NCBI GenBank assembly: GCA_027487215.1
Contig: JAIYDZ010000003.1
Coordinates: forward strand, 1 to 40,046
Length of the DNA stretch: 40,046 nucleotides
Source of the DNA: Pseudomonadota bacterium
GTDB taxonomy: Bacteria; Babelota; Babeliae; Babelales; CAIQNR01
Reading direction: 5' to 3'
Shown: piece after piece, positions 15,073 through 22,630 of the stretch
Numbering within the stretch: position 1 is the stretch's first letter
Layout: the number at the start of each line of letters is the position of its first letter
Translations under genes and position numbers: made by a program
The notes under the pieces: generated by a model
Told to the model about the DNA's origin: nothing
Database searches by the model: none
What the model saw: the letters and a program-made list of their open reading frames with translations, nothing else

Positions 15073-16035
15073 TTAAAAAAGAACTTTCTCCATCAGCACA
15101 CCTGAAGGATTAGATTTTTTTTCTAAGTCACCTTCAACCGAGTCTGCAAAGTATCTATTCTTTTCATAAAACGGTACTGCTTGCACAGAAGCTTGCACGC
15201 TAAGAACTTTATAGTTTTGACCTTTTAACCACTTTTCTAGTATTGTTAAAAACTTTCCTGCAAACGATTGATTCTTTTTAATATCATCAACCATGAATAT
15301 TCTTAATGCAGCTTTTGCATCAGGGAGTAATTCCACATGGGCATATCCAAAAATATCAACGCCGTAACATAATACAAAGTGCTGATGATTTTCCTGATTA
15401 AAGGTATCAGCGCCTGTATCTTCTTGTCCTAGTGCCTCAAAATATTCTTGCCTAAAGAGCTTTGCAGTTTCCCATTCAAGTGGACCATTGCATTTTAAAA
15501 CGCGCAGACAGGATAACTCTGCTTTTTTAAGCACTTCATGAATGAATGCACCCTTTTTAAGAGTGTATTCAGAGAATAAGAAATCATTATTTTTTTCAGC
15601 GGCAGTTTCACTTTTTACCAGTTGCAACTTAAGACGTGCATAGTTATCACGCACTGCCCCATAGGTACGCAGGTAGTCACGAAAAGTCAGATTTACTTCA
15701 ATTTCAGCGTGACCTTCTTGGTACACCTGAAGATTAATATTTCGCGCTCCACGCTTTGAAAATCCGTAGTGAAAAGGAATGTTATATTCACCTTTGTACG
15801 TAAATCCTAATGTTTCTAATGCGGCAATCGCATCTGCAGGGTTTGTTACCACTGCGATGATATCAAGACGATCTTTTGCAACTAGATGTGGTATTGAGGT
15901 TGAACCAACATGATGAACGGCCAGACAGTTATGACCTAAAGCTTCTCTTATTCGAGATGCTTCAAACTCAAACATCTTAGGCCATTCAGGATTGTAACGT
16001 ACAATCTCAATTTTATTTTTTGTTTTTTGATCCAT
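15073..16035 (-). CDS. GrpB-GNAT fusion protein
   Basis: A roughly 320-residue two-domain protein. Residues 1-165 are a GrpB/UPF0157 domain of the nucleotidyltransferase fold: NPEWPKMFEFEA, HVGSTSIP at about 42-49, then K54 and the LDI motif, HYGFSKRGARNINLQVY and FRDYLRTYGAVRDNYARLK. Residues about 175-320 resemble a GNAT acetyltransferase (IFGYAHVELLPDAKAALRIFMV, ending ASVQAVPFYEKNRYFA), though the acetyl-CoA loop is degenerate (NQSFAGKF). The second ATG (16035) is preferred because GGAG lies seven bases upstream; another ATG exists at 16047. It is downstream of two GyrI-like genes in the same direction. The substrate is unknown; small-molecule modification is a guess. Confidence 0.83.
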   Translation of the reverse strand: MDQKTKNKIEIVRYNPEWPKMFEFEASRIREALGHNCLAVHHVGSTSIPHLVAKDRLDIIAVVTNPADAIAALETLGFTYKGEYNIPFHYGFSKRGARNINLQVYQEGHAEIEVNLTFRDYLRTYGAVRDNYARLKLQLVKSETAAEKNNDFLFSEYTLKKGAFIHEVLKKAELSCLRVLKCNGPLEWETAKLFRQEYFEALGQEDTGADTFNQENHQHFVLCYGVDIFGYAHVELLPDAKAALRIFMVDDIKKNQSFAGKFLTILEKWLKGQNYKVLSVQASVQAVPFYEKNRYFADSVEGDLEKKSNPSGVLMEKVLF

Positions 16036-16061
16036 TGGATGCTCCATTAGGTACTGCTTTG

Positions 16062-16571
16062 TTATGATTTTATACCGATATAAATATCAAGGGCAGTTTC
16101 AAGAGGATCTTCTGCACGTTCGTCATCATAGACTTCAAAATCAGCGATATACACACGCTCACCGCTAAGATCTGCCGCTTGCATGTCCCAAATTTCTTCC
16201 CATGTTTCAATACAAATATCAGGCATTTCACCCGGCTCTGTACTAAATTTCATATAGGTTTGTTCAGGAATAGTAAGGGTAACAAATCCTTCAGGAACGC
16301 TATCAAATGAAGTTACTTCTTCGCCAATAAAATAGGTGTATTCACCTTCAAAGGTACCATCACCCTCTGTATACACAGAATAGGTAACGCCTGGATTTGC
16401 CCGATGGGTAATTTTTTCAGAAAGCATTGTTTCTAAATAGCGCTGCACAACAGGCGCAATATTTGAACTTTCAGGATCAGTTTCTGCACCAAAAGTTGTT
16501 CTGGTAGAAACTCCAACTAGGTAGATTTCTGGTAATTGAGTTTTAACTTTTTGAATAATGTGACTTTCCAT
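16062..16571 (-). CDS. GyrI-like effector-binding domain protein, copy 1
   Basis: A 169-residue stand-alone effector-binding domain of the GyrI/AraC-type (Cass2-like) family, which binds hydrophobic or cationic small molecules. Family features are the strand EIYLVGVSTRTTF, the PGVTYSVYT...GEYTYFIGEEV block at about residues 62-89, then TLTIPEQTYMKF, the ETWEEIWD helix and terminal DFEVYDDERA...LDIYIGIK. There is no DNA-binding domain, so it may act as a binder or drug sequesterer rather than a regulator. An AGGAAC-type ribosome-binding site precedes the ATG. It is about half identical by eye to its tandem neighbour at 16711-17220. Confidence 0.85.
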   Translation of the reverse strand: MESHIIQKVKTQLPEIYLVGVSTRTTFGAETDPESSNIAPVVQRYLETMLSEKITHRANPGVTYSVYTEGDGTFEGEYTYFIGEEVTSFDSVPEGFVTLTIPEQTYMKFSTEPGEMPDICIETWEEIWDMQAADLSGERVYIADFEVYDDERAEDPLETALDIYIGIKS

Positions 16572-16710
16572 AACCGGTTCCTCCGTTTTTTAAGTCTTAA
16601 AAAGATCTTTTTATATTACGATAATAAGACTTCAAAGGTACCATGAATAGGCAATTTGGGCAATTAATCCCACCACCTTGAGCTTATTATTTTTTGAAAT
16701 TACAGAATAG

Positions 16711-17199
16711 CTATTTAATGCCTATATAAATATCCAAAACTACCGCTTGAGGATCGCGTGCGCGTTCATCATAGATCTCAAAATCAGCAATATAAGCTCG
16801 GGTCCCGCCTAAATGGGCGTCAGACATCTGCCAAATGTTTTGCCACATTGTAAAGCATACTTGAGGCATTACTCCCGGCTCACTGGTAAATTTCACATAC
16901 TTTTGAGCCGGAATAATGAGTATTGAAAGACCTTCAGGGACTGAGTCAAACTCACTGACCTGTTGACCAAAAAAATAGGTATATTCACCTGTATAATCAC
17001 TTTCATAGTCAGTGTAGACAGAATAAGTCACTCCTGGATGCGTGCTATGTAAGATTTTCTCAGGACCCTGAAGACTGAAATACTTCTGAATGGTTTGCCA
17101 AATGACAGCGGTTTCTTGTTGAGACTCGCGTGCATTTGAAGTACGCGCAGTAACTCCCACCAGTTTTATCTCAGGACCTTGAATTATAATTTTTTGCAT
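16711..17199 (-). CDS. GyrI-like effector-binding domain protein, copy 2
   Basis: A tandem paralogue of the preceding gene, with the same domain: EIKLVGVTARTSN, HPGVTYSVYTDYESDYTGEY, YFFGQQVSEFDSVPEG, then the MWQNIWQMSD helix and terminal YIADFEIYDERARDP, LDIYIGIK. The start at 17199 (MQKIII) gives the same N terminus as copy 1; an in-frame ATG at 17220 would add seven residues. It differs from copy 1 mainly in the first helix and in ligand-facing residues, so the pair could have different ligands. A perfect terminator-like palindrome lies only 33 bases before this start, which is unusual (see 17232-17259). Confidence 0.83.
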   Translation of the reverse strand: MQKIIIQGPEIKLVGVTARTSNARESQQETAVIWQTIQKYFSLQGPEKILHSTHPGVTYSVYTDYESDYTGEYTYFFGQQVSEFDSVPEGLSILIIPAQKYVKFTSEPGVMPQVCFTMWQNIWQMSDAHLGGTRAYIADFEIYDERARDPQAVVLDIYIGIK

Positions 17200-17231
17200 C
17201 GAGCTACTTTCGCACAACAAAGTTAAGATAC

Positions 17232-17259
17232 TAAAAAGCCCCAGTACTGGGGCTTTTTA
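17232..17259 (-). terminator. Perfect palindromic hairpin between photolyase and GyrI-like genes
   Basis: Bases 17232-17259 form a perfect palindrome: an A run, GCCCC, AGTACT, GGGGC, a T run. On either strand it is a rho-independent terminator shape. It ends the photolyase transcript but also lies almost at the start codon of the next leftward gene, so it might act as an attenuator. Confidence 0.75.
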
Positions 17260-17412
17260 AAAGTATAACATTTTTCAAATCAATACTTTCACTTTCGTCA
17301 ATGCATTTTGCTTCCATTGAGTGCATGTGAATCAATGGTTGCAAGACAAATACCATCAGATCAATCGCTCAACCCTCGCAACAAAAATTAAGAAAGCGTT
17401 TTTATATATCCC

Positions 17413-18843
17413 TTATTTATTTGAAATCTTTTTATAACTACTTAATGCAAGGTCACGTGACTCTGAAATATCTACAATCGGCTGTGGATAAGTTTTACCA
17501 AGAACTATTCCTGAAGCGTGCAAGATCTCCTGTGGCGCTGTCCACGGGCTAAAAAGATATTTTTTAGGAAGGTTTTTCAGTTCAGGTACAAAATGTAACG
17601 TATACTCACCTTCTTTATCAAATTTCTCACCCTGAGTTATAGGATTAAAAATTCTAAAATAGGGAGCTGCATCTGCTCCTGAACCAGCTACCCACTGCCA
17701 GCTTGCAGTGTTGCTTGCAAGATCTGCATCCACCAAATTATCCCAGAACCAATCGGCTCCTTCATGCCAATGAATCAAAAGATTTTTGACTAAAAAAGAC
17801 CCCACAATCATGCGCACACGATTATGCATATACCCAGTTTGTAAAAGTTCACGCATTCCTGCATCCACAATTGGATATCCTGTTTTTCCTTCCTGCCATG
17901 CTTTTAAATGTGCAGCGTTTTTATGCCATGCAAAGCCATCAAACTTTTCTTGAAAATTTTTACGTGGAAGCTCTGGAAAATAAAAAAGTAATGAATAAGA
18001 AAATTCTCGCCATGCTATTTCTGTCAAAAAATTTGCACGATCTGCTGCAGGAACATCGCTTTGCGCAGAAGAATTATTAACAGCATGCCAGATCTGATGA
18101 GGAGAAGTTTCTCCAAAATGAAGATGCGGCGAAAGTCGAGAAACATTGGGCCTCGATGGGAAATTTCGACCTTCTTTATATCCTTGTAGACCCTTTTTTA
18201 TAAACGATTTAAGTTTTTTTTGCGCTTCTTTTTCACCACACACCCAGACTTCATTTAACATGTCAAAGCGTTCAGGCTCTTGAATTAATTTCAGTGCTTT
18301 TACTGCATGGTCAGCATGTGTATCTTTTACTAACGAAAGAGACGATGGAGCGGGTAATGGTTGGCGCGGAGTAGGACCATTTAAACAGCCATTTCTAAAA
18401 AACGGAGTAAACACTTTGTACGGTGTACCATCTTTTTTAAGAGTTTGCCACGGCTCCCATAAAAGAGAACCGTTAAAGGTAATACAAACAATTCCCATTT
18501 TTTCTAAGTGCGCTTTGATAGCTACATCTTGAGCAATATGATCAGGTTCATAGCAACGATTAAAATACACAGCAGTGATAGCTAAATCTTTTACGATCTT
18601 TCCAATTATTTTTTCAGGGTTGCCGCTATAAAAATTAAGTTTACCCTCAAGCTGCTCACTCAGCTTTTCAAGCGACTGATGCAGCCACCATCTGCTTGCA
18701 GAGCCCAACGCAGAAACGGCTTTAGAATCTTTATCAAAAATATATACAGGAACGACTGTTCCTTCTTGTCCAGCTTGATGCAATGCAGGATTATCAGAAA
18801 GACGTAAATCCTGCCTAAACCACACGAGTATTTTATGTTTCAT
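17413..18843 (-). CDS. phrB: Deoxyribodipyrimidine photolyase
   Basis: A 476-residue DNA photolyase, close to the 470 residues of class I enzymes. It uses FADH- and blue light to split cyclobutane pyrimidine dimers. The N-terminal Rossmann antenna domain opens with LVWFRQDLRLSDNPAL. The FAD-binding domain shows RPNVSRLSPHLHFGETSP, FLTEIAWREFSY, YPIVDAGMRELLQTGYMHNR and the C-terminal SWQWVAGSGADAAPYFRIFNP with FD in the next block. These residues bind FAD and the flipped dimer, so the enzyme should be active. No signal peptide. It is the first gene of a leftward series; the palindrome at 17232 probably terminates it. Confidence 0.96.
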   Translation of the reverse strand: MKHKILVWFRQDLRLSDNPALHQAGQEGTVVPVYIFDKDSKAVSALGSASRWWLHQSLEKLSEQLEGKLNFYSGNPEKIIGKIVKDLAITAVYFNRCYEPDHIAQDVAIKAHLEKMGIVCITFNGSLLWEPWQTLKKDGTPYKVFTPFFRNGCLNGPTPRQPLPAPSSLSLVKDTHADHAVKALKLIQEPERFDMLNEVWVCGEKEAQKKLKSFIKKGLQGYKEGRNFPSRPNVSRLSPHLHFGETSPHQIWHAVNNSSAQSDVPAADRANFLTEIAWREFSYSLLFYFPELPRKNFQEKFDGFAWHKNAAHLKAWQEGKTGYPIVDAGMRELLQTGYMHNRVRMIVGSFLVKNLLIHWHEGADWFWDNLVDADLASNTASWQWVAGSGADAAPYFRIFNPITQGEKFDKEGEYTLHFVPELKNLPKKYLFSPWTAPQEILHASGIVLGKTYPQPIVDISESRDLALSSYKKISNK

Positions 18844-19032
18844 GCCAGCCTCACTTTTTTAATTTTTTATACCAAAAAATTATTATGCCTAATCTTTATG
18901 GTATAAAGTACAAGAACTGTTGTTTCTATCTTTTTTAATTGCTTTTTAAACAAAAGTCAGTATAAAAATGTGATTGACCGTCTATCATGCAACAAAAAAT
19001 ACAAACTTAAAAAGTAAAGATAAAGGAATAAC

Positions 19033-19410
19033 ATGAAAAAATCATTTTTTATTTTCATGCTCACAGTAAGTTTCACTTCATACAGTTGTGAATCTAAAAC
19101 ATTTGGATTTAATCCAAATACTGACAATACAGGCGATCTCGTTCCAGAAGGGTCAAATGCTTTTTTACATCAAACAGAATTTCTTGAAAATAAAACATCG
19201 GACGAACTGGCCGAATTGTGTCCAACACATGGCATGAATGGCTCATATTTAGAAAAAATTTGCTATTCTTGTGTAATGCCACACATAGAACACTCTTTTG
19301 ATAAAGAAAGCTTCGACCAAAAAGACCAACAAGAAGCTATTAATTCAAGCACTGACAGTTTTGTTATTGTTAATAGAGAAGATGCTGATCAAGAAAAATC
19401 AAAAAAATAA
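19033..19410 (+). CDS. Small secreted hypothetical protein
   Basis: I do not recognise this 125-residue protein. A signal peptide is likely at residues 1-19 (MKKSFFIFMLTVSFTSYS-CESK). The SYSC sequence could be read as a weak lipobox, but the fit is poor. The mature part is acidic, with two cysteine-containing motifs, ELCPTHGMNG and KICYSCVMPHIEH, which may form a small metal or disulfide site (C..H...C..C..H). The C terminus is rich in D, E, Q and K and probably unstructured. AAAGGA lies before the ATG. A strong terminator follows at 19428-19467. Confidence 0.7.
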   Translation: MKKSFFIFMLTVSFTSYSCESKTFGFNPNTDNTGDLVPEGSNAFLHQTEFLENKTSDELAELCPTHGMNGSYLEKICYSCVMPHIEHSFDKESFDQKDQQEAINSSTDSFVIVNREDADQEKSKK

Positions 19411-19427
19411 CGTACGAAATAAGTTTA

Positions 19428-19467
19428 AAAAAATAGAAGGAGAACTAAAACCCTCCTTCTATTTTTT
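19428..19467 (+). terminator. Terminator between secreted protein and carbonic anhydrase genes
   Basis: A 15-pair perfect stem (19428-19442 with 19453-19467) with an A run on one side and a T run on the other. It can serve both convergent genes. Confidence 0.88.
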
Positions 19468-19487
19468 CGGAAAATTTTTCAATTATC

Positions 19488-20108
19488 TTAAACCTGACCA
19501 TCCTGAGTAAGCGGTATATAAGCCTGCTGATCTTCTTGATAGCTAAGAATAATCCCGGTTTTTATATCAAAAAACCAACGATGAAGTAAAAGCTCTCCAC
19601 TTTCAACTTTTTCTTTAATCCAAGGAAACGACAATGCATTTTCATATGAATGATGTAAAGCACTGCGCGCACACTCATCGGCAGTGATTGCATCAGCTCG
19701 ACAACTTTTAATGATTGAAACCCAACGATCGATAAAATCATTGTGGTCTGCCCCAGCTTCTTGGACTAGAGATTGAATGCCTCCACATTGACTGTGCCCA
19801 AGCAAGATTAAATGTTTTACTTGTAAAAATCGAACACCAAATTCAAGTGCAGCGCTCACACCATGAATTGCTCCATCTTTTTGATAAGGAGGCACAATAT
19901 TTGCAAGATTACGAACCACAAAAAGTTCTCCCGGGTGACACTGCATAACAAGCGCAGGATCAACACGAGAGTCACAGCACGCAACGACCATTACTTGAGG
20001 CTTTTGACCATAATCGGCAAGGTCTTCCATGATCGAACGATCACCAAGTACATACTTGTTTCTAAATTTCAGATACCCTCCCACAATACGATCAAAATTC
20101 TGCTTCAT
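19488..20108 (-). CDS. can: Beta-class carbonic anhydrase
   Basis: A 206-residue beta-carbonic anhydrase that interconverts CO2 and bicarbonate. The zinc and catalytic residues are visible: Cys44, Asp46 and Arg48 in ACCDSRVDP, His105 and Cys108 in LGHSQCGG. The VVRNLANIVPPY and GVSAALEFGV blocks are also typical, and the length is normal. No signal peptide, so cytoplasmic. Transcribed alone, convergent with a small secreted protein gene and sharing its bidirectional terminator. With DabA and DabB about 5 kb away it completes a carbon-handling set: supply of bicarbonate for carboxylases or for Sua5 is a likely use, but no carbon-fixation enzyme is seen in this window. Confidence 0.96.
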   Translation of the reverse strand: MKQNFDRIVGGYLKFRNKYVLGDRSIMEDLADYGQKPQVMVVACCDSRVDPALVMQCHPGELFVVRNLANIVPPYQKDGAIHGVSAALEFGVRFLQVKHLILLGHSQCGGIQSLVQEAGADHNDFIDRWVSIIKSCRADAITADECARSALHHSYENALSFPWIKEKVESGELLLHRWFFDIKTGIILSYQEDQQAYIPLTQDGQV

Positions 20109-20217
20109 AATCCCTCACACATTTTTAATACAATGATAATAATAAAGATTTCGGTATACGCAAAACAGTCATTTTGAGCCAGCGTTGATCGCACTCACCC
20201 CATCTAATACTGATCGA

Positions 20218-20568
20218 TTACTTTAGAAAAAGTTGGTTTACTTGAGAAGTAATTGAGTGTGACTGATACCGTAAAAAAATTTCTGCCAACAGCATTTTAT
20301 AACCTTCCTCACACGTTTGGGCTACAGGATTTATAGGCTCAGATAATGCTTCAACAATTTTAAACACTTTTTCTATCGAAACATGTTTTCCACAAGAACT
20401 TCTAATCAACTGCTCACTTTGCGCAGGGAGCAATTGTATGTTTACATTCAGCCTCTTTAACTCATTAGTTATGGTAAAGTAAATGGGAGTTTTTACTATT
20501 TTTTCAAGTAAATCCTCATGAGCGCAATAAAGAGAAACTGGAACTAAAAAAAGAATTAATTGCTTCAT
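20218..20568 (-). CDS. Small secreted hypothetical protein
   Basis: An unrecognised protein of about 116 residues. I place the start at the ATG at 20568 (MKQLILFLVPVSLYCAHEDLL) because an AAAAGG ribosome-binding site precedes it and the result is a clean signal peptide; an upstream in-frame ATG at 20607 would bury the signal. The mature part is mostly helical (EKIVKTPIYFTI; QSEQLIRSSCGKHVSIEKVFKIVEALS), with two cysteines that could pair in the periplasm. It lies downstream of another secreted protein in the same direction, 54 bases apart, so the two may be one operon. Confidence 0.6.
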   Translation of the reverse strand: MKQLILFLVPVSLYCAHEDLLEKIVKTPIYFTITNELKRLNVNIQLLPAQSEQLIRSSCGKHVSIEKVFKIVEALSEPINPVAQTCEEGYKMLLAEIFLRYQSHSITSQVNQLFLK

Positions 20569-20622
20569 ATTATACCTTTTTAAGTTGGCACCACTAAACC
20601 CGCTCAAAATCTACAAAACGAA

Positions 20623-21093
20623 CTATACCAGAGACGTTCTCGTTTTTGGCAACTCATCTGAATATTTTTTAACTTTATTTTGAGAGGATTGAACAATCTG
20701 CGCATAAAAAGCAATTGCTTCAAGTAAATCGGGAGCAATACTGCACATATCGTTAACACGGCCATGTGCATAATCTGGAGCCAATGCTTTCTTATAAAAA
20801 ACAGACCGCTCTTTAATAACGGCATCTATAATTTCTTTAAGATCCTCATAAGTACATAAAGATCTTTTAACCAAAAGATTCGTAATTATTTTTAATTCTT
20901 CTTGATAGTTCCTGAAGCCTTCTTCAGCTAAAATCGAAGGAATTAATTCTATTTTTTTTCTATGCTGATTTTCAGTGCCAATCGATTCCTGACTAGAGAC
21001 ATTTGATAATGGATAAAACTGTGCCTCATTATGCCTGGCACCACTGCTTAACAAACCCGCACAACAGAAAATACTTTTAATACTCCATGCCAT
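20623..21093 (-). CDS. Secreted or membrane-anchored hypothetical protein
   Basis: An unrecognised protein of about 156 residues. The ATG at 21093 is preferred: AAAGGGG lies about eight bases upstream and the N terminus MAWSIKSIFCCAGLLSSGARHNEA looks like a weak signal peptide. The FCCAG stretch is not a standard lipobox. An upstream in-frame start at 21207 would add 38 residues without a better signal. The mature part begins with a polar segment and continues as helices (EEGFRNYQEELKIITNLL; EDLKEIIDAVIKERSVF; APDLLEAIAFYAQIV). No catalytic motif is seen. It precedes the 20218 gene in the same direction. Confidence 0.55.
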   Translation of the reverse strand: MAWSIKSIFCCAGLLSSGARHNEAQFYPLSNVSSQESIGTENQHRKKIELIPSILAEEGFRNYQEELKIITNLLVKRSLCTYEDLKEIIDAVIKERSVFYKKALAPDYAHGRVNDMCSIAPDLLEAIAFYAQIVQSSQNKVKKYSDELPKTRTSLV

Positions 21094-21275
21094 ACTATCC
21101 CCTTTTAAAGCTGCATTGATTACTGCATCATAACAAAAAAGAAAGAGATAAAATCCAGAATTATCCTTTATTTTCAAACTTTTTATGGGCGTGATAAACT
21201 TGCACAAAGTTAAAAACGATACATGCTCTGATTTATATTTTGTATAAAGAATATAATAACTATGAAAGAAATTTT

Positions 21276-21941
21276 ATGAATTATAATACCTTTTTGTTAA
21301 TTATTGGCCTTGGTTGCGCAGCATTTATTGCCTACCCTTCTTTGTTTTCTCCAAAACCATACGGGAAAGTTCTCATTTTAAATGGCCCTTCTGCTGCGGG
21401 CAAAACATCCATTCAAAAAGAGTTTCAACAATTAATGATGCCAACCCTGTGGCTTAAAACAGGAATTGATTCGCTTTTTGATAAACCAATGCCCGATATT
21501 ACACTTGAAAACATGTCCTACTGGCAATCAGAAAATCCTATTCGTTGGGTAACTACTACAACTGATGCATACAGCAATCCTATCATTACTCTTCATACTG
21601 GCCCTGAAGGAGAAAAAGCTGCTTACGCAATGAATAGAGCAATTGTCGCGTATGCTAAAACAGGATGTAACGTTATTGTCGATTACATTGCTTACAAAAA
21701 AGAATGGATTGATGACTTACAAAAAAAATTAAAGGGCATTCCAACCACATGGGTTAAAGTAAGTATTCCTCTTGAAATTTTAGAACAACGTGAAGCAGCA
21801 CGAGCAACCTCTCCAAAAGGTCATGCGCGTAGTCATTACGATACCGTATATTGGAATATTGCCTACAATCTTGAAGTACATTCAGATACCCAAACTGCTA
21901 CACAGATTGCACAGCAACTGAAAATTTACTTGCAAAAGTAA
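21276..21941 (+). CDS. Membrane-anchored CPT-like small-molecule kinase
   Basis: A 221-residue P-loop protein resembling chloramphenicol 3-O-phosphotransferase. A hydrophobic N-terminal segment at about residues 4-24 (FLLIIGLGCAAFIAYPSLF) suggests an anchor or an uncleaved signal. The kinase part has Walker A GPSAAGKTS at 37-45, an acidic GIDSLFD block, the CNVIVDYIAY strand with Asp, then VSIPLEILEQREAARATSPKGHARSH and the final LEVHSDTQTATQIAQQL, all in CPT order. The start at 21276 is preferred because GAAAGAA precedes it; an upstream ATG at 21240 is possible. A true drug-resistance role is unlikely to be inferable. A zeta-toxin-like or nucleotide or sugar kinase role is an alternative. 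The anchor is odd for an ATP-using enzyme. Confidence 0.78.
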   Translation: MNYNTFLLIIGLGCAAFIAYPSLFSPKPYGKVLILNGPSAAGKTSIQKEFQQLMMPTLWLKTGIDSLFDKPMPDITLENMSYWQSENPIRWVTTTTDAYSNPIITLHTGPEGEKAAYAMNRAIVAYAKTGCNVIVDYIAYKKEWIDDLQKKLKGIPTTWVKVSIPLEILEQREAARATSPKGHARSHYDTVYWNIAYNLEVHSDTQTATQIAQQLKIYLQK

Positions 21942-21995
21942 AAGCTGTAAGGGCACAACAATTTCATCATGGTTTTTTATAAAAGAAGGCAGATC

Positions 21996-22580
21996 ATGAA
22001 AATAGGAAGCTTGATACTCTCTTTCTCTCTTTTTTGGGTTACCACTCTCTCTTGTAAACCATTTTTCACACAAGAACAGTTACAAACAATACATTTTTTT
22101 GAGACACCATCGGAGTTTTTGAATTCTCCTGAAAAAATGGCTCCCGTAGACCTGTTTGCTCAACAGAAAAAAGTTTTTGTTAAAAATATGTCGGATCGAG
22201 AAGGTTTTGCATTTCTTACTCTTACCGATTATAAGATCGCACGCGCACTTTTTCCCTTATTGGTAAAACAAATGGGAAAAGACAAAGATCGCCAGAAAGC
22301 GATAGTGAATTTTTTTGCCACATTTCACGCGCACCATAAGTATACTCAAAAGCCATATAAAGCTTCTGAAAATCGTGTTGTAACTACGACAGCAGGAGAT
22401 ATTCATATCTTTCCCCAGGGAACTTTTCCTGATTATAACTCTTGTACATCCGTTTCAAGAAAAAGCAGCACTCTCTCTTTACATACCTCCTGTGGATCTT
22501 TATCTTCTCTTGAGGAGTCAACTTATGATAACGCTTCCATTTCAACTCCTTCAGAAGATGAAGAATGTTCGTGGGTATAA
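21996..22580 (+). CDS. Secreted hypothetical protein
   Basis: An unrecognised 194-residue protein. The start at 21996 is chosen because AAGGCAG precedes it and gives a typical signal peptide (MKIGSLILSFSLFWVTTLSCKPFF); an in-frame ATG at 21969 would put charged residues before it. The mature part has a helical first half (TDYKIARALFPLLVKQMGKDKDRQ, then FFATFHAHHKYTQKP with three histidines in FHAHH) and a Ser/Thr-rich acidic tail that is probably disordered. It follows the anchored kinase by 54 bases and may share its transcript. A bidirectional terminator sits right after the stop. Confidence 0.62.
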   Translation: MKIGSLILSFSLFWVTTLSCKPFFTQEQLQTIHFFETPSEFLNSPEKMAPVDLFAQQKKVFVKNMSDREGFAFLTLTDYKIARALFPLLVKQMGKDKDRQKAIVNFFATFHAHHKYTQKPYKASENRVVTTTAGDIHIFPQGTFPDYNSCTSVSRKSSTLSLHTSCGSLSSLEESTYDNASISTPSEDEECSWV

Positions 22581-22584
22581 AAAA

Positions 22585-22607
22585 AGCCCCAGTTAAGGGG
22601 CTCTTTT
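22585..22607. terminator. Bidirectional terminator, GCCCC type
   Basis: AGCCCC (22585-22590) and GGGGCT (22597-22602) form a 6-base-loop hairpin flanked by A and T runs on the two sides. It serves the rightward secreted protein and the leftward broken gene. Confidence 0.88.
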
Positions 22608-22630
22608 TATTTTCAATCAAAAGTAAAAAA

